Shown here in pieces: positions 43,584-51,879 of a DNA stretch of 64,000 nucleotides. The notes below the pieces were generated by a model. It had not been told where the DNA came from. It was given only the letters and a program-made list of their open reading frames with translations, and made no database searches. Position 1 is the stretch's first letter, and each line of letters starts with the position of its first letter. Position numbers and translations under genes: made by a program. This DNA comes from Stenotrophomonas maltophilia. Its GTDB lineage: Bacteria; Pseudomonadota; Gammaproteobacteria; Xanthomonadales; Xanthomonadaceae. The stretch is taken from positions 2,321,501 to 2,385,500 of the forward strand of contig NZ_CP106759.1 in NCBI RefSeq assembly GCF_025642255.1, in the 5' to 3' direction.

Positions 43584-46358
43584 TCAGCCTCCCTTCGGTG
43601 TCAGCGGGGCTGCACGCTGTGCGGCCAGCAGCAGGCATTCCTTGCAGACCGACTGCGGGAAGACCGGCAACGGGTAACGGCCGCGATCGCCGGGCAGGAA
43701 CGACTTGCGTCCCGCGTGCACGGCGATCCTCCCGGGTGCGTTGAACACGATGTTGCCGCCGCTGAGGGTGATGCTGGCCCCGCCTGCGGTGGCCACCTGC
43801 ACCGTCCGGCCCGCAGCCACCTCCACGGCGCCCTGTGCGCTCGTGCCACGCAGCGACTGCCGCGACTGCACGCGCACTTCGTCCTGTTGCGCCTTGACGT
43901 CCAGCACCTGTTCGCCACTGGCCAGGGTCAGCGCCGGCTCGCCCGGATCAGCCCCCTCCAGTGTTGCGGCCAGTACGCCGATGGCCTGCCGTCCATGCCA
44001 GCGCGCCTGCCCCATCACCACGGCCTCGCCGTGCTGGCCGCTGCCCAGTGCCAGAGTCTCGCCCGGCGCCCAATGCAGCCCCTGTCCGGCCACCATCAGC
44101 GCACCATCAGGTGCAGCCAGGCCCAGCAGGGCATCGCCGGTATGCGGAACGCGGCCCTCGCCGGCATCACCGCTGCGTTCCGGCGCCGAGCCGGCCGCAT
44201 CCTGCAACGCGCTACCGGGCACCGTACTGCGCACGCTGGCCAGCAGCACCGGCAGCGGTGACTGCGAACCGTCCAACCGCGAGCGCTGCGGCGATTGCAC
44301 GCCGACATGCGCGGCCGGCCGCACTGTCAGATGCGTACCCGCCGCCGCAGCATGGCTGTGGGCCAGCGTGGCCAGCTGCTGCAACAGCGCAGCAGGCTGT
44401 GCCGCCGTACCTGCCGGTTCGACGCTGCGGCGGGCATAGGCACTCAACCAGAGCCCGCCTTGCCCGCGCACGCTGCCCCAGGCGTCGCTGCGCAACTCGA
44501 ATCCACTGCCGCGGAAGCTGCCTCTATGGTTGTCCGCCTGATGGCGCAGATGCCCCAGCGTCAATGCCGAAGCCTGCTGGCTGCTGGCCAGCTGGGCCCG
44601 CAGCTGCTGGTCGCTGTCGTCGAACAGCAGACGATTCCAGCCGGCCCCCTGCCACTCCCGTGATTGCACGCCCCACAGCGCACCGGCGTTGCGGTGTGCC
44701 TGCTCTCCGGTCGCCGCCGCGTGCCAGGCAGGCGCCTGGCCGCCCCCGAGGTTGGCCTGCGCACTGCCGGTGCCATCCCTCGCCTGTGCGTACATGGACG
44801 TATCGGCCTCCGCGCTGGCGCCCGCCGGGGTCGGCGCGACGCCGCCTTCTCCGCGCCCGTTGTACAGCGCGCCCAGCACCAGCGGCCGGTCGATGTCGCC
44901 CTCGAGGAAGCCCACCAGGACTTCCTGGCCGATACGGGGCAGGAACTGGCTGCCCACGCCCGGCCCCGCGTAGCGCTGCGCGACGCGCAGCCACGCGCTG
45001 TCCGTGCTGCCCTCTTCCTGCTGGAAGTGGAACCGCACGCGGATCCGTCCCAGTGCATCGGCGTGCAGCTCGGCGCCATCGGCGCCCTGCGCAGCCACCA
45101 CGACCGCTGTCTGGTAACCGGGCGCCAGCGGCCGCGGATTGCGTCGCGCACCCGTGCCGTCCCATAGCGTCGGACGCCAACGCCGGTCGCGGGGCAGAGC
45201 GACGAATGTCTGTGCGTAGCCCTGCGTCTGGGCAGCCACCTGCAGCGTGTCCGCGGTGGCGGCGGCATCGTCCATCGTTGCCAGCGCCTGGCGCAGATCC
45301 ACCGGCAGGTTGTTGACCCCGGCGTGCTCGACGTCCACCAACAACAGTTCGGTCGGCACTGACCCCGGCGTTCCGCTCAATGACCAGACCTGGCCGGCAT
45401 CGCCGCTGCGCACGCTGCCACGGCCGTGCCACTGCAGTGCCTGCGCCTCCAGTGCCTCGGCGACCAGCCGAGCGTGGTGCTGCAGCTCGGCCGCGTCGGC
45501 AAAGGCATGCGCGCCAACCGGGTCGTAATCCTCGCGTCGCGCCTGCCCGCTGCCCTGCACCGGCAACTGGCCGGCCAGCGAGCGCGCACTGCGGTAGTCG
45601 CTGCTGTGCAGCTGCACGTGCGTGCTATGCAGCCGCCGTTGCAGGCCGAGCTGCTGCACGCCATCACTCTGCTCGGTGCCATCGGCGCGATGGAAGCGGA
45701 TCCCTCCCGCCGACTGCGACGCAGCGGCTTCCGGCAGGAGGGTCGAATCGGCGAACAGCAGCACGCCGTGGCCGGCCGTCGCCTCCCCGGTATCCTGCAC
45801 GCACCAGCCCAGCCCTTCTTCGGCCAGCAAACGCTGCACGAAGGCCAGGTCGGTCTCGCGGTACTGCACGCAATAGCTGCGCGGCCGGGATGCGGCCAGC
45901 ATCCCGTCGACCTCATCGCTCCAGCGCCAATGCGCATGTTGCGGGTGCATCTGGAACACCGCGTCCACGATCTCGCGCACGCTCTGTTCCTGGAACACGC
46001 GGCTGCAGCGGGCCTGGTCGAGCCACCAGGTCCAGTCACGCAGCGTGATGCGATAGCGCACCAGTCCACCGTCAGCGCCCACGCACTGCGCATCGGCGAT
46101 CACGCCGTGACGCGGCCAATCCTGGCCATCGGCCAGGTGCACATGCAGGCATGCGGGCCGCCCCGGCCAGTCAGCCAGTGGCAGCGATGCGTCCAGCGCG
46201 AGTACATCGATCTGAAGATGCCGCCCCTGCGACAGGGCATCACGCCCGTGCCACCGGTCGACAACGACCGCCGGCATGCCGGGGAGATCCAACCGATACA
46301 GGCGGCTGCCGGCATCAAGACCCGCTGCCTGCACCATGAGGTTGCGAATCGCTTCCAT
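43584..46358 (-). CDS. vgrG: T6SS spike protein VgrG (TssI), cassette A
   Basis: The 924-residue protein has the gp27-like N-terminal module (CSRVFQEQSVREIVDAVF, SYCVQYRETDLAFVQRLLAEEG) and the gp5/OB region (SAWLRVAQRYAGPGVGSQF, LPRIGQEVLVGFLEGDIDRP). A DUF2345 beta-helix follows (from about residue 650, NLGGGQAPAWHAAATGEQ before it, GGASITLSGGNIVFNAPG near the end). The C-terminus ends with a CKEC cysteine pair. It forms the piercing tip that carries PAAR and the effector. It is a clear paralogue of the VgrG at 51876-54659. GGTAGGAA precedes the ATG. Confidence 0.93.
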   Translation of the reverse strand: MEAIRNLMVQAAGLDAGSRLYRLDLPGMPAVVVDRWHGRDALSQGRHLQIDVLALDASLPLADWPGRPACLHVHLADGQDWPRHGVIADAQCVGADGGLVRYRITLRDWTWWLDQARCSRVFQEQSVREIVDAVFQMHPQHAHWRWSDEVDGMLAASRPRSYCVQYRETDLAFVQRLLAEEGLGWCVQDTGEATAGHGVLLFADSTLLPEAAASQSAGGIRFHRADGTEQSDGVQQLGLQRRLHSTHVQLHSSDYRSARSLAGQLPVQGSGQARREDYDPVGAHAFADAAELQHHARLVAEALEAQALQWHGRGSVRSGDAGQVWSLSGTPGSVPTELLLVDVEHAGVNNLPVDLRQALATMDDAAATADTLQVAAQTQGYAQTFVALPRDRRWRPTLWDGTGARRNPRPLAPGYQTAVVVAAQGADGAELHADALGRIRVRFHFQQEEGSTDSAWLRVAQRYAGPGVGSQFLPRIGQEVLVGFLEGDIDRPLVLGALYNGRGEGGVAPTPAGASAEADTSMYAQARDGTGSAQANLGGGQAPAWHAAATGEQAHRNAGALWGVQSREWQGAGWNRLLFDDSDQQLRAQLASSQQASALTLGHLRHQADNHRGSFRGSGFELRSDAWGSVRGQGGLWLSAYARRSVEPAGTAAQPAALLQQLATLAHSHAAAAGTHLTVRPAAHVGVQSPQRSRLDGSQSPLPVLLASVRSTVPGSALQDAAGSAPERSGDAGEGRVPHTGDALLGLAAPDGALMVAGQGLHWAPGETLALGSGQHGEAVVMGQARWHGRQAIGVLAATLEGADPGEPALTLASGEQVLDVKAQQDEVRVQSRQSLRGTSAQGAVEVAAGRTVQVATAGGASITLSGGNIVFNAPGRIAVHAGRKSFLPGDRGRYPLPVFPQSVCKECLLLAAQRAAPLTPKGG

Positions 46359-46432
46359 GGCGTTCCTACCGTTGCTGCCCTCCGCGACGCGGCGGGCAGG
46401 TCCTTCCCCTGTAGGGCGACGGTAGCAGATGG

Positions 46433-46458
46433 AAAACGGCGGCGCACGCGACCGCCGT
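46433..46458 (-). terminator. Intrinsic terminator between the two T6SS cassettes
   Basis: On the minus strand ACGGCGG, a 9-base loop and CCGCCGT form a 7-base stem, and the last bases run into TTTT then CC. It lies 22 bases after the stop of the exported protein gene at 46481. It would separate cassette B and its trailing genes from the VgrG of cassette A, which would then need its own promoter in 46359-46432. Confidence 0.5.
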
Positions 46459-46480
46459 CACGCCGGATTAACGTTCCGGA

Positions 46481-47098
46481 TCAATAGGTTCCGTAGGACA
46501 CTTCGACGATCACCGGCTTGCCTGTGTCTTGTGCCGGTTGCAGGGTGAAGCGGTCCAGCGCGCTGCTGTCATCCCCCAGCGGCGTGCTGCGGAACTGCAG
46601 GCGATAGGTCGCCCCTGCCTGCACGCTGCCATCGGGCAGCAGGCGCGCGTCGGCGGGCAGCAGCAGGCCTCCCAGATCGCTGTAGGCTTCGGGCGCGTCG
46701 CTGAAACCGTAGTCGACAAGCTCATCGGTACGACGCATTTCGTAGACCCGCGTCGGCCAGGGGCGGGCCGTGCTGCGGCCGTTGCGCAGGTCGGTCACCC
46801 ACTGCTCTGGCAATTGATAGACCTTGCGCAGTGCGGTGTCATCCAGCTCGGCACTGGCCACCTGCAGGCAGCACACCAGCCGCTTGCTCTCGCGGTCATA
46901 CACCGAGAAGCGCGCATCGCGTGCGACCGGCGTCGGCAGCAGTGCGAACGGGATGTCGCGCAAGGCGGGCTCGGCACCATCGCGGGAGTCCAGGTTGCGC
47001 CAGCCACCAAAGGCCGGTTCGGCGGCCTGTGCCAGCGGCGCCGCCAGGCACAGCGCCACCGCAAGCCCGCCGGCGGTGCGTCCGATCCACTTCTGCAT
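46481..47098 (-). CDS. Exported protein of unknown function, paralogue of 47902-48492
   Basis: The 205-residue protein has a signal peptide (GGLAVALCLAAPLAQA). The mature part shares an ordered set of short motifs with the protein at 47902-48492: GGWR, a ...LLP/MLP turn, VCCLxV followed by AE, WxTDLxNG, GGLLLPxDAR and a terminal VEVxxGTY. I do not recognise a family. Position between two Tle1 cassettes and periplasmic location suggest an immunity or accessory protein, by inference only. The ATG at 47098 is used; 47107 is in frame and possible. Confidence 0.7.
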   Translation of the reverse strand: MQKWIGRTAGGLAVALCLAAPLAQAAEPAFGGWRNLDSRDGAEPALRDIPFALLPTPVARDARFSVYDRESKRLVCCLQVASAELDDTALRKVYQLPEQWVTDLRNGRSTARPWPTRVYEMRRTDELVDYGFSDAPEAYSDLGGLLLPADARLLPDGSVQAGATYRLQFRSTPLGDDSSALDRFTLQPAQDTGKPVIVEVSYGTY

Positions 47099-47224
47099 GT
47101 CGTTCATCCGTCGATGGCCGGTGGCCAATCAGTTTCGTGAGGATGCCATGAAGGTGCGACGCCCGCCACGTCGGGAGGCCAGGCTCGTTCAGCCGGGCCC
47201 GGCGCTCGCGGGGGAACGCGGCCG

Positions 47225-47836
47225 CTACTGCATGTACTGCGTGGTGTGGCCGGTGAATCTGACACCATCGAATCCGAAGCAGAAGCGGCCCTCTTCGAAT
47301 GCCCGGTAGACGAGCAGTGCGCCGTTCACGCAGAACGTGTCGCTCTCAGCGGATGTCTCCACCGTGCCATAGGTACGCGCGCCCTCCTTGCCCACCAATG
47401 GGCCCGAGAACGCATCGATAGGCAACGGATACACGGTGCCGTCGCGGCTGTCGATCAGCACGATGGAGCGCTGGAAGTACTCCTTGCGCTCGTCCAGCTG
47501 GGCCAGGATGTAATGCCGGTTGAAGTTCGGCACCTGGGTAAGGATGGCCTGGTCGATCTGCGCGCGATGCTGCGCATCACAGAAGTCCACCGGGCTGTAT
47601 TCGTACGCGCAGCCGGAGTGTGGATAGCTCATCACAACGCCTGCGTAGGGCGCGTTGTGGGGCGTCGATGCCGGTCCTTGGCTGGCCGCGGCCGAACCTC
47701 TCGATGGATCCGGCTTGCCGGCGCACGCGGCAATCAAGACAAGCAGGATCAGCAGCAGCACTTGCTGGAAACCGCAGCAGCTGTCCGAAGTCCTGTTGCG
47801 CCGCACGCAGTCCTCCATCAGGTTCGACATGCACAT
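47225..47836 (-). CDS. Putative lipoprotein of unknown function in the T6SS locus
   Basis: The 203-residue frame has a hydrophobic segment with a lipobox (LLLILLVLIAACAGK), so it is a predicted lipoprotein. The mature part has five scattered cysteines (SGCAYEY, VDFCDAQH, DTFCVNG, GRFCFGF) and the motif RSIVLIDSRDGTVYPLPID. It belongs to no family I can name. It lies between the two paralogous exported proteins on the same strand. Several ATGs (47836, 47830, 47818) are possible starts; the first has a G-rich stretch upstream. A role in immunity is possible but unproven. Confidence 0.65.
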   Translation of the reverse strand: MCMSNLMEDCVRRNRTSDSCCGFQQVLLLILLVLIAACAGKPDPSRGSAAASQGPASTPHNAPYAGVVMSYPHSGCAYEYSPVDFCDAQHRAQIDQAILTQVPNFNRHYILAQLDERKEYFQRSIVLIDSRDGTVYPLPIDAFSGPLVGKEGARTYGTVETSAESDTFCVNGALLVYRAFEEGRFCFGFDGVRFTGHTTQYMQ

Positions 47837-47901
47837 CCCGCAGTAGCCCCCAGGTCCGCATGTGCTCCGTACATGCCTGCGCGCCGATTCAATGGCGGCA
47901 A

Positions 47902-48492
47902 CTAATAGGTTCCGAAGGGCACTTCGACCTTCAATGCCGCACCGCCCTTGGCCGGTTTCAAGGTGTAGGTATGAACGCCACCGTCACCATCGGCCAGCGA
48001 GGTCTCATGGCGCTGGACCGTATAACGCTCGCCGTCGATCTCCAGGGTGTCGGCCGCCACCGCCCGCGCGTCGGGTGGCAGCAGCAGACCACCAGCCGCT
48101 TCACGTTCTTCCTTGAAGGTGTAGCTGCTCAACGCACCCTGCACCTTCAGCAGCTGCACATGCGGGCGATAGGGTGCGGCATCGAGATTCCAGCCATTGG
48201 TCAGATCGGTGATCCACGGCCCCGGAATGTCAAAGCGATCCTGGAGCTCACTTTCGCCCACCTCGGCACCGTCCACCGACAGGCAACACACCACCTTGCC
48301 CGCCTTGGCGTCGTAGGCGGCCCATCGACTTCCCGCTGCTGCAGCGTGCGGCAGCATGGAGAAATGGTACTGTCGCTCCAGATCGCTGTCGGAGACTCTG
48401 CGCCAGCCGCCCACTTCGGGAGGCTGTGCATGGCACCCCACCGTGAGCAGTACACCGGCTACTGCAGCAGCCCGAATCACGAAGCCAGACAT
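47902..48492 (-). CDS. Exported protein of unknown function, paralogue of 46481-47098
   Basis: The 196-residue protein begins with a short signal (IRAAAVAGVLLTVGCHAQ) that could be lipidated at the Cys or cut after HAQ. The mature part carries GGWRRVSDSD, KVVCCLSVDGAE, PWITDLTNGW, GGLLLPPDAR and the terminal KVEVPFGTY, matching the paralogue downstream in order and spacing. The start at 48492 follows AAGGCAGG at modest spacing. It is 62 bases beyond the Tle1 copy B stop, so it is probably cotranscribed with that effector. Confidence 0.7.
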   Translation of the reverse strand: MSGFVIRAAAVAGVLLTVGCHAQPPEVGGWRRVSDSDLERQYHFSMLPHAAAAGSRWAAYDAKAGKVVCCLSVDGAEVGESELQDRFDIPGPWITDLTNGWNLDAAPYRPHVQLLKVQGALSSYTFKEEREAAGGLLLPPDARAVAADTLEIDGERYTVQRHETSLADGDGGVHTYTLKPAKGGAALKVEVPFGTY

Positions 48493-48554
48493 CTTCAGTT
48501 GCCTGCCTTGGACCAGGCCATCATTGCAACGGGCATTCCAGACGCTGCATCGCC

Positions 48555-50387
48555 TCACCCGCCCATTGCCGAGCCCAGCTGCTGGAACGCGCCGCCGATG
48601 GTGGGGATGTTCGCTGGCGGCAGCGTAGCCGGATCCCGGCACTCCTGAGCCCTCCTGCCGGCCACACTGAAGACCTCGCGATAGCGGAGGTAGCCGTAGG
48701 TATTGACGGCAGGAATATTCAGCTCCGTCCACTTCCCGATGTAGAAGCCGGCCAGCGAGTCATGCATGTAGTTGTCAAACAGCACCGTACTCACATCGGG
48801 TACCGGCGCACCGTCCAGCACAAGGTTAAGCAGAGTGCTGGTCTCGGCCGGGATTTTTGCGTAGTCGTAAGCCGCCTGGGAGGCCCGCGGCGTAGGTTCA
48901 AATACCGGTCGCCCGATCTTGCGACCCGCCTCCATGCGCTTCTGGCTTTCGTCCAGCTGCCTGCGGTAGGCCGCCATCTCCTCCTTGCCCCTGCGCAGCT
49001 TTCCAACCAGATTTGCGAAATCGCGCTGCGCATTGGCCAGATCCACCTGATCCTCGGCGTCGGACTGCTTGAAGAACGGCTGTTGCAGCACGCTCTGTGG
49101 ACCATTCGGCAGCCGCTTGCCCTTCCAGGCAACGTACTGCCGGCAATGTCCTGCAATCTGCTGCGTGTGCGCGCCTCCGGGGACACCGTGACCGGTCAGC
49201 CAGGCGTTGTAATCGCGGATCAGCTGTGGGTGGCAGCCGAAATGCATGGCGAGCACTGGCTGCGCCCCCAGTTCCTCGATCGTTTTCATTATCACGCCTG
49301 CCTTGACGGCCTCATGATGCATGTCGATCAACGGAATCTGCGCAAGCTTGGCGGTACCGTTCGCGGCACCGGAAACGAAGTCCTTGCCCTGGCCGCCGGG
49401 CGAGTAGCCGCCACCGACATCCGAGTGCATGCCCGGGTAAAGCACCTCCTTCCCGCTGGTCGCCAGGTCCAGCGGGAAATTGATCCGCTGCTCGTGCAGG
49501 GCCGCGAAATGCACGCTCTGGCGCGCTTCGGGGTGAATGCTCATCATGTCACCGGCGGCCCAGTCCCACTTGCCCTTCGAGACGCGGCTCATCGCAGCAA
49601 CGCCGACCGACGCAACGGTATCGAAGATGCCCATGAAGTTCAGGTAGAGCGGAATGCCGGCAATGTTGTAGCCGCAACCGCTGCCCCAGGCTTCTGCCGT
49701 CTCATACAGCCGGTGCACGAACGCCCGCGCCTGTGCCGCGCCACGCGAGAAGCCGAAGACGGAAACGTGCACCGACTTGACCCGGCGCTGGTGCCCCTTG
49801 ACCACGCGCTCCAACCGCTGCGCGATTGCCGTGAGCATCGCGCGTCGCGTCATGCCTTCCAGCAGTCGCGTCTCGCTCATTGAGGCGACCAATACTTTGG
49901 CTTCGTTGGGCTGGATCAGGTCACCACCGTTCAGGTACTGATGTACCGAATTGATGACCTGCAGGATGGCCCAGTGGATGCGGTCCGCACCATAACGCGC
50001 GGCGCCGCCTCCCAGCGTGTCACCATCCTGGTTGGTATCGCCGACGTCGGTGAATGGCGTGCCGACGCCGGGAACGTAGATGCTGAAGAAGCCGTTGCCA
50101 CGCTCCTTCAGGGCGGCGTCGTACAGGCGCGCCACATTGCTGTGACCGTTGCGGGCCAGCTGGGTCTTGGGGGAGCGCGTCTTGCCGGTTACAAAGGTCC
50201 CTTCCCACTCGCGGTTGTTGCCGGTGCCGTCGAAGTAGATGCCTACGTGCACCTGGCCCTGGCATTCGGAGCCCTTCTCGCGCATGCACGCCATGGCCCG
50301 CGCCCGCTGCTGCGCTTCGGCGCCGCTCAGCGCTCTGCGTCCATCTGCCGGCATTGGTTGCGCGCCGGTTGCCGTGCGTCCACTCAT
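48555..50387 (-). CDS. tle1: T6SS phospholipase effector, Tle1-like (DUF2235), copy B
   Basis: The 610-residue protein has the same catalytic layout as copy A: GIYFDGTGNNREWEG, Ser214 in GFSRGAAQARAF, Asp323 in GMHSDVGGGY and His542 in YMHDSLAGFY. It lacks the long coiled coil of copy A and instead has a Gly/His/Cys-rich central part (GCHPQLIRDYN, HTQQIAGHCRQYVAWKG) and a different C-terminal tail. No signal peptide is present. The two effectors are diverged enough to need separate immunity proteins. It lies downstream of VgrG, DUF4123 and DUF3304 genes in cassette B. Confidence 0.9.
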   Translation of the reverse strand: MSGRTATGAQPMPADGRRALSGAEAQQRARAMACMREKGSECQGQVHVGIYFDGTGNNREWEGTFVTGKTRSPKTQLARNGHSNVARLYDAALKERGNGFFSIYVPGVGTPFTDVGDTNQDGDTLGGGAARYGADRIHWAILQVINSVHQYLNGGDLIQPNEAKVLVASMSETRLLEGMTRRAMLTAIAQRLERVVKGHQRRVKSVHVSVFGFSRGAAQARAFVHRLYETAEAWGSGCGYNIAGIPLYLNFMGIFDTVASVGVAAMSRVSKGKWDWAAGDMMSIHPEARQSVHFAALHEQRINFPLDLATSGKEVLYPGMHSDVGGGYSPGGQGKDFVSGAANGTAKLAQIPLIDMHHEAVKAGVIMKTIEELGAQPVLAMHFGCHPQLIRDYNAWLTGHGVPGGAHTQQIAGHCRQYVAWKGKRLPNGPQSVLQQPFFKQSDAEDQVDLANAQRDFANLVGKLRRGKEEMAAYRRQLDESQKRMEAGRKIGRPVFEPTPRASQAAYDYAKIPAETSTLLNLVLDGAPVPDVSTVLFDNYMHDSLAGFYIGKWTELNIPAVNTYGYLRYREVFSVAGRRAQECRDPATLPPANIPTIGGAFQQLGSAMGG

Positions 50388-50466
50388 GTCCTTGTCTCCT
50401 GGATTCGCTGCTGGTCCCCGCCGGGATCGTTGTCCTTGCCACCCACGCCAAGCATTCGGATCGGAT

Positions 50467-50485
50467 GCCCGGTGAGCGACCGGGC
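50467..50485. promoter_or_regulatory. Hairpin between DUF3304 and Tle1 copy B
   Basis: GCCCGGT and ACCGGGC form a 7-base perfect stem around a GAGCG loop in the 105-base gap between the immunity-like and effector genes. No T-run follows on the minus strand. It could lower expression of the effector relative to the genes upstream, or protect mRNA ends. In cassette A the matching genes overlap and have no such element. Confidence 0.3.
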
Positions 50486-50492
50486 CCCGTGA

Positions 50493-50972
50493 TCACTTTT
50501 CAAGCGGGCGCCGAAGGTGCTCCCAGATTGGATTCTCGCCCTCGCGCAAGGGCGCCTCGGGGCCGGTCAATGGATAGTCGGGATGACCGAGCACAAGATT
50601 GGTGACGAAGACCTTGATCTCGCCATTGCGCAGGAAATGGACGGCCAGGTTTCCGAGCTGGTTGTACTTCGGAATCGCAACGGTCTTCTTCTGGAACGTT
50701 TCGAGATCCGTGGTCCATTCGATCTCAACCTTCATGTCCGGCGTCCATCGATCAGGCAGCACGACGCAGCAGACAGTTCCGCCTTCCGAGTGGGAATCGG
50801 CCGACCCGCCACTGCCGCCATTCACGAGGAACTGCGCAATGTATGCATCCGTATGGTTGTAGCCGAGCACGGCCACCGGCGTGGAGGCCGTCCGTCCCTT
50901 GCAGGCCGCCAATGCCGGCAACAGGAGCAGCAACGCCAGGGCCGCCAGCAGATGGGTCCGCATCAAACGCAT
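50493..50972 (-). CDS. DUF3304 lipoprotein, probable immunity partner of Tle1 copy B
   Basis: The 159-residue protein has a clear lipoprotein signal (LLAALALLLLLPALAACKG, lipobox LAAC). The DUF3304 core follows: VLGYNHTDAYIAQFLVNG, a Gly/Ser stretch, EGGTVCCVVLPDRW and VEIEWTT. A membrane-anchored periplasmic protein is what protection from a membrane-attacking lipase would need. The ATG at 50972 has GGAAG upstream. It lies 10 bases after the DUF4123 gene. The immunity function is inferred from position and family. Confidence 0.8.
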   Translation of the reverse strand: MRLMRTHLLAALALLLLLPALAACKGRTASTPVAVLGYNHTDAYIAQFLVNGGSGGSADSHSEGGTVCCVVLPDRWTPDMKVEIEWTTDLETFQKKTVAIPKYNQLGNLAVHFLRNGEIKVFVTNLVLGHPDYPLTGPEAPLREGENPIWEHLRRPLEK

Positions 50973-50982
50973 GATTCTTCCT

Positions 50983-51879
50983 TCACGTCCACGAGGGTGC
51001 AGGCTCGGCCTGCAAAGGCGAGGCGGTGTGGTCCCACAGCGGGACGCCCGTCGTCCAGATATCTTCCGGCAGCGCTGATGCCCAGTCCGCGAACGGCACC
51101 TCACAGCTCCCGGCAGGCTGCGCGAAACGCGCCTGCACGGCAGGATGGCCGCGGCACGCGCCGGAGGTGTACAACGCCAGCAGCAGGTACTGCACGTGAT
51201 CGTCCACCTGGTTCACACCGTGGGCGATCGTATCCTGCATAAGGTCGACGACGAACGGGTACAGCGATCGATACGGCACCCGCTTGATCTCATCGGGGAT
51301 GACCCTGCGAAGCTGGGCAATGGCCACATCCGGCTCGCACGCGTCCAGCAGGCGCGTGTACTGGTCTTCGTCCAGGCGCAATGGCGGAAGCGCAGGCAGG
51401 CCGGCATCATCCATTCCGGCCAGCATCTCGGCCAGCGGCCATTCCTGCAGATCGCCGTAGCGATCGAAGTACTGCAGGCGCTGCACGCCCTCCAGCAGGG
51501 CGGCACGCTGCGCAGGCAACAACAGATCCAGCAGTGCAGGCAGGATACGGGTGTCGTACCAGCGCAACAGCATCTCACGACCGCCCTTCTCGGGCACCTT
51601 CACCAGATGGAAAGCACGCAACCGCTTCGCGAGATCGTCCAGTTCCAGTGCACTCCACAGCAGGGTCACGCCCGGCCTTTGCGCCCCCATCTGCCGGATC
51701 TCCGCATCCAGCTGCGCGTGCACGTCCCTGTCCGTCCAAGCCACCAGCAAGGGAGCAATATCCAGCAGGCCGGCCTCGGCCGTGCCTTCGAACAGTGAGC
51801 GATAGCGCGCGCCAAGACGCTCCAGCCGCTCATGGAAGTGCGACCGCTGCGCGCTGTCGATCACGGCGTAACGATTCAC
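50983..51879 (-). CDS. DUF4123 T6SS effector adaptor, cassette B
   Basis: The 298-residue protein shows the DUF4123 layout: an opening YAVIDSAQRSHFHERLERL, PLLVAWTDRDVHAQLD, and MLLRWYDTRILPALLDLLLP in the conserved position. It is much diverged from the cassette A adaptor, as expected if each serves its own effector. It overlaps the VgrG stop by 4 bases (ATGA). Confidence 0.85.
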   Translation of the reverse strand: MNRYAVIDSAQRSHFHERLERLGARYRSLFEGTAEAGLLDIAPLLVAWTDRDVHAQLDAEIRQMGAQRPGVTLLWSALELDDLAKRLRAFHLVKVPEKGGREMLLRWYDTRILPALLDLLLPAQRAALLEGVQRLQYFDRYGDLQEWPLAEMLAGMDDAGLPALPPLRLDEDQYTRLLDACEPDVAIAQLRRVIPDEIKRVPYRSLYPFVVDLMQDTIAHGVNQVDDHVQYLLLALYTSGACRGHPAVQARFAQPAGSCEVPFADWASALPEDIWTTGVPLWDHTASPLQAEPAPSWT

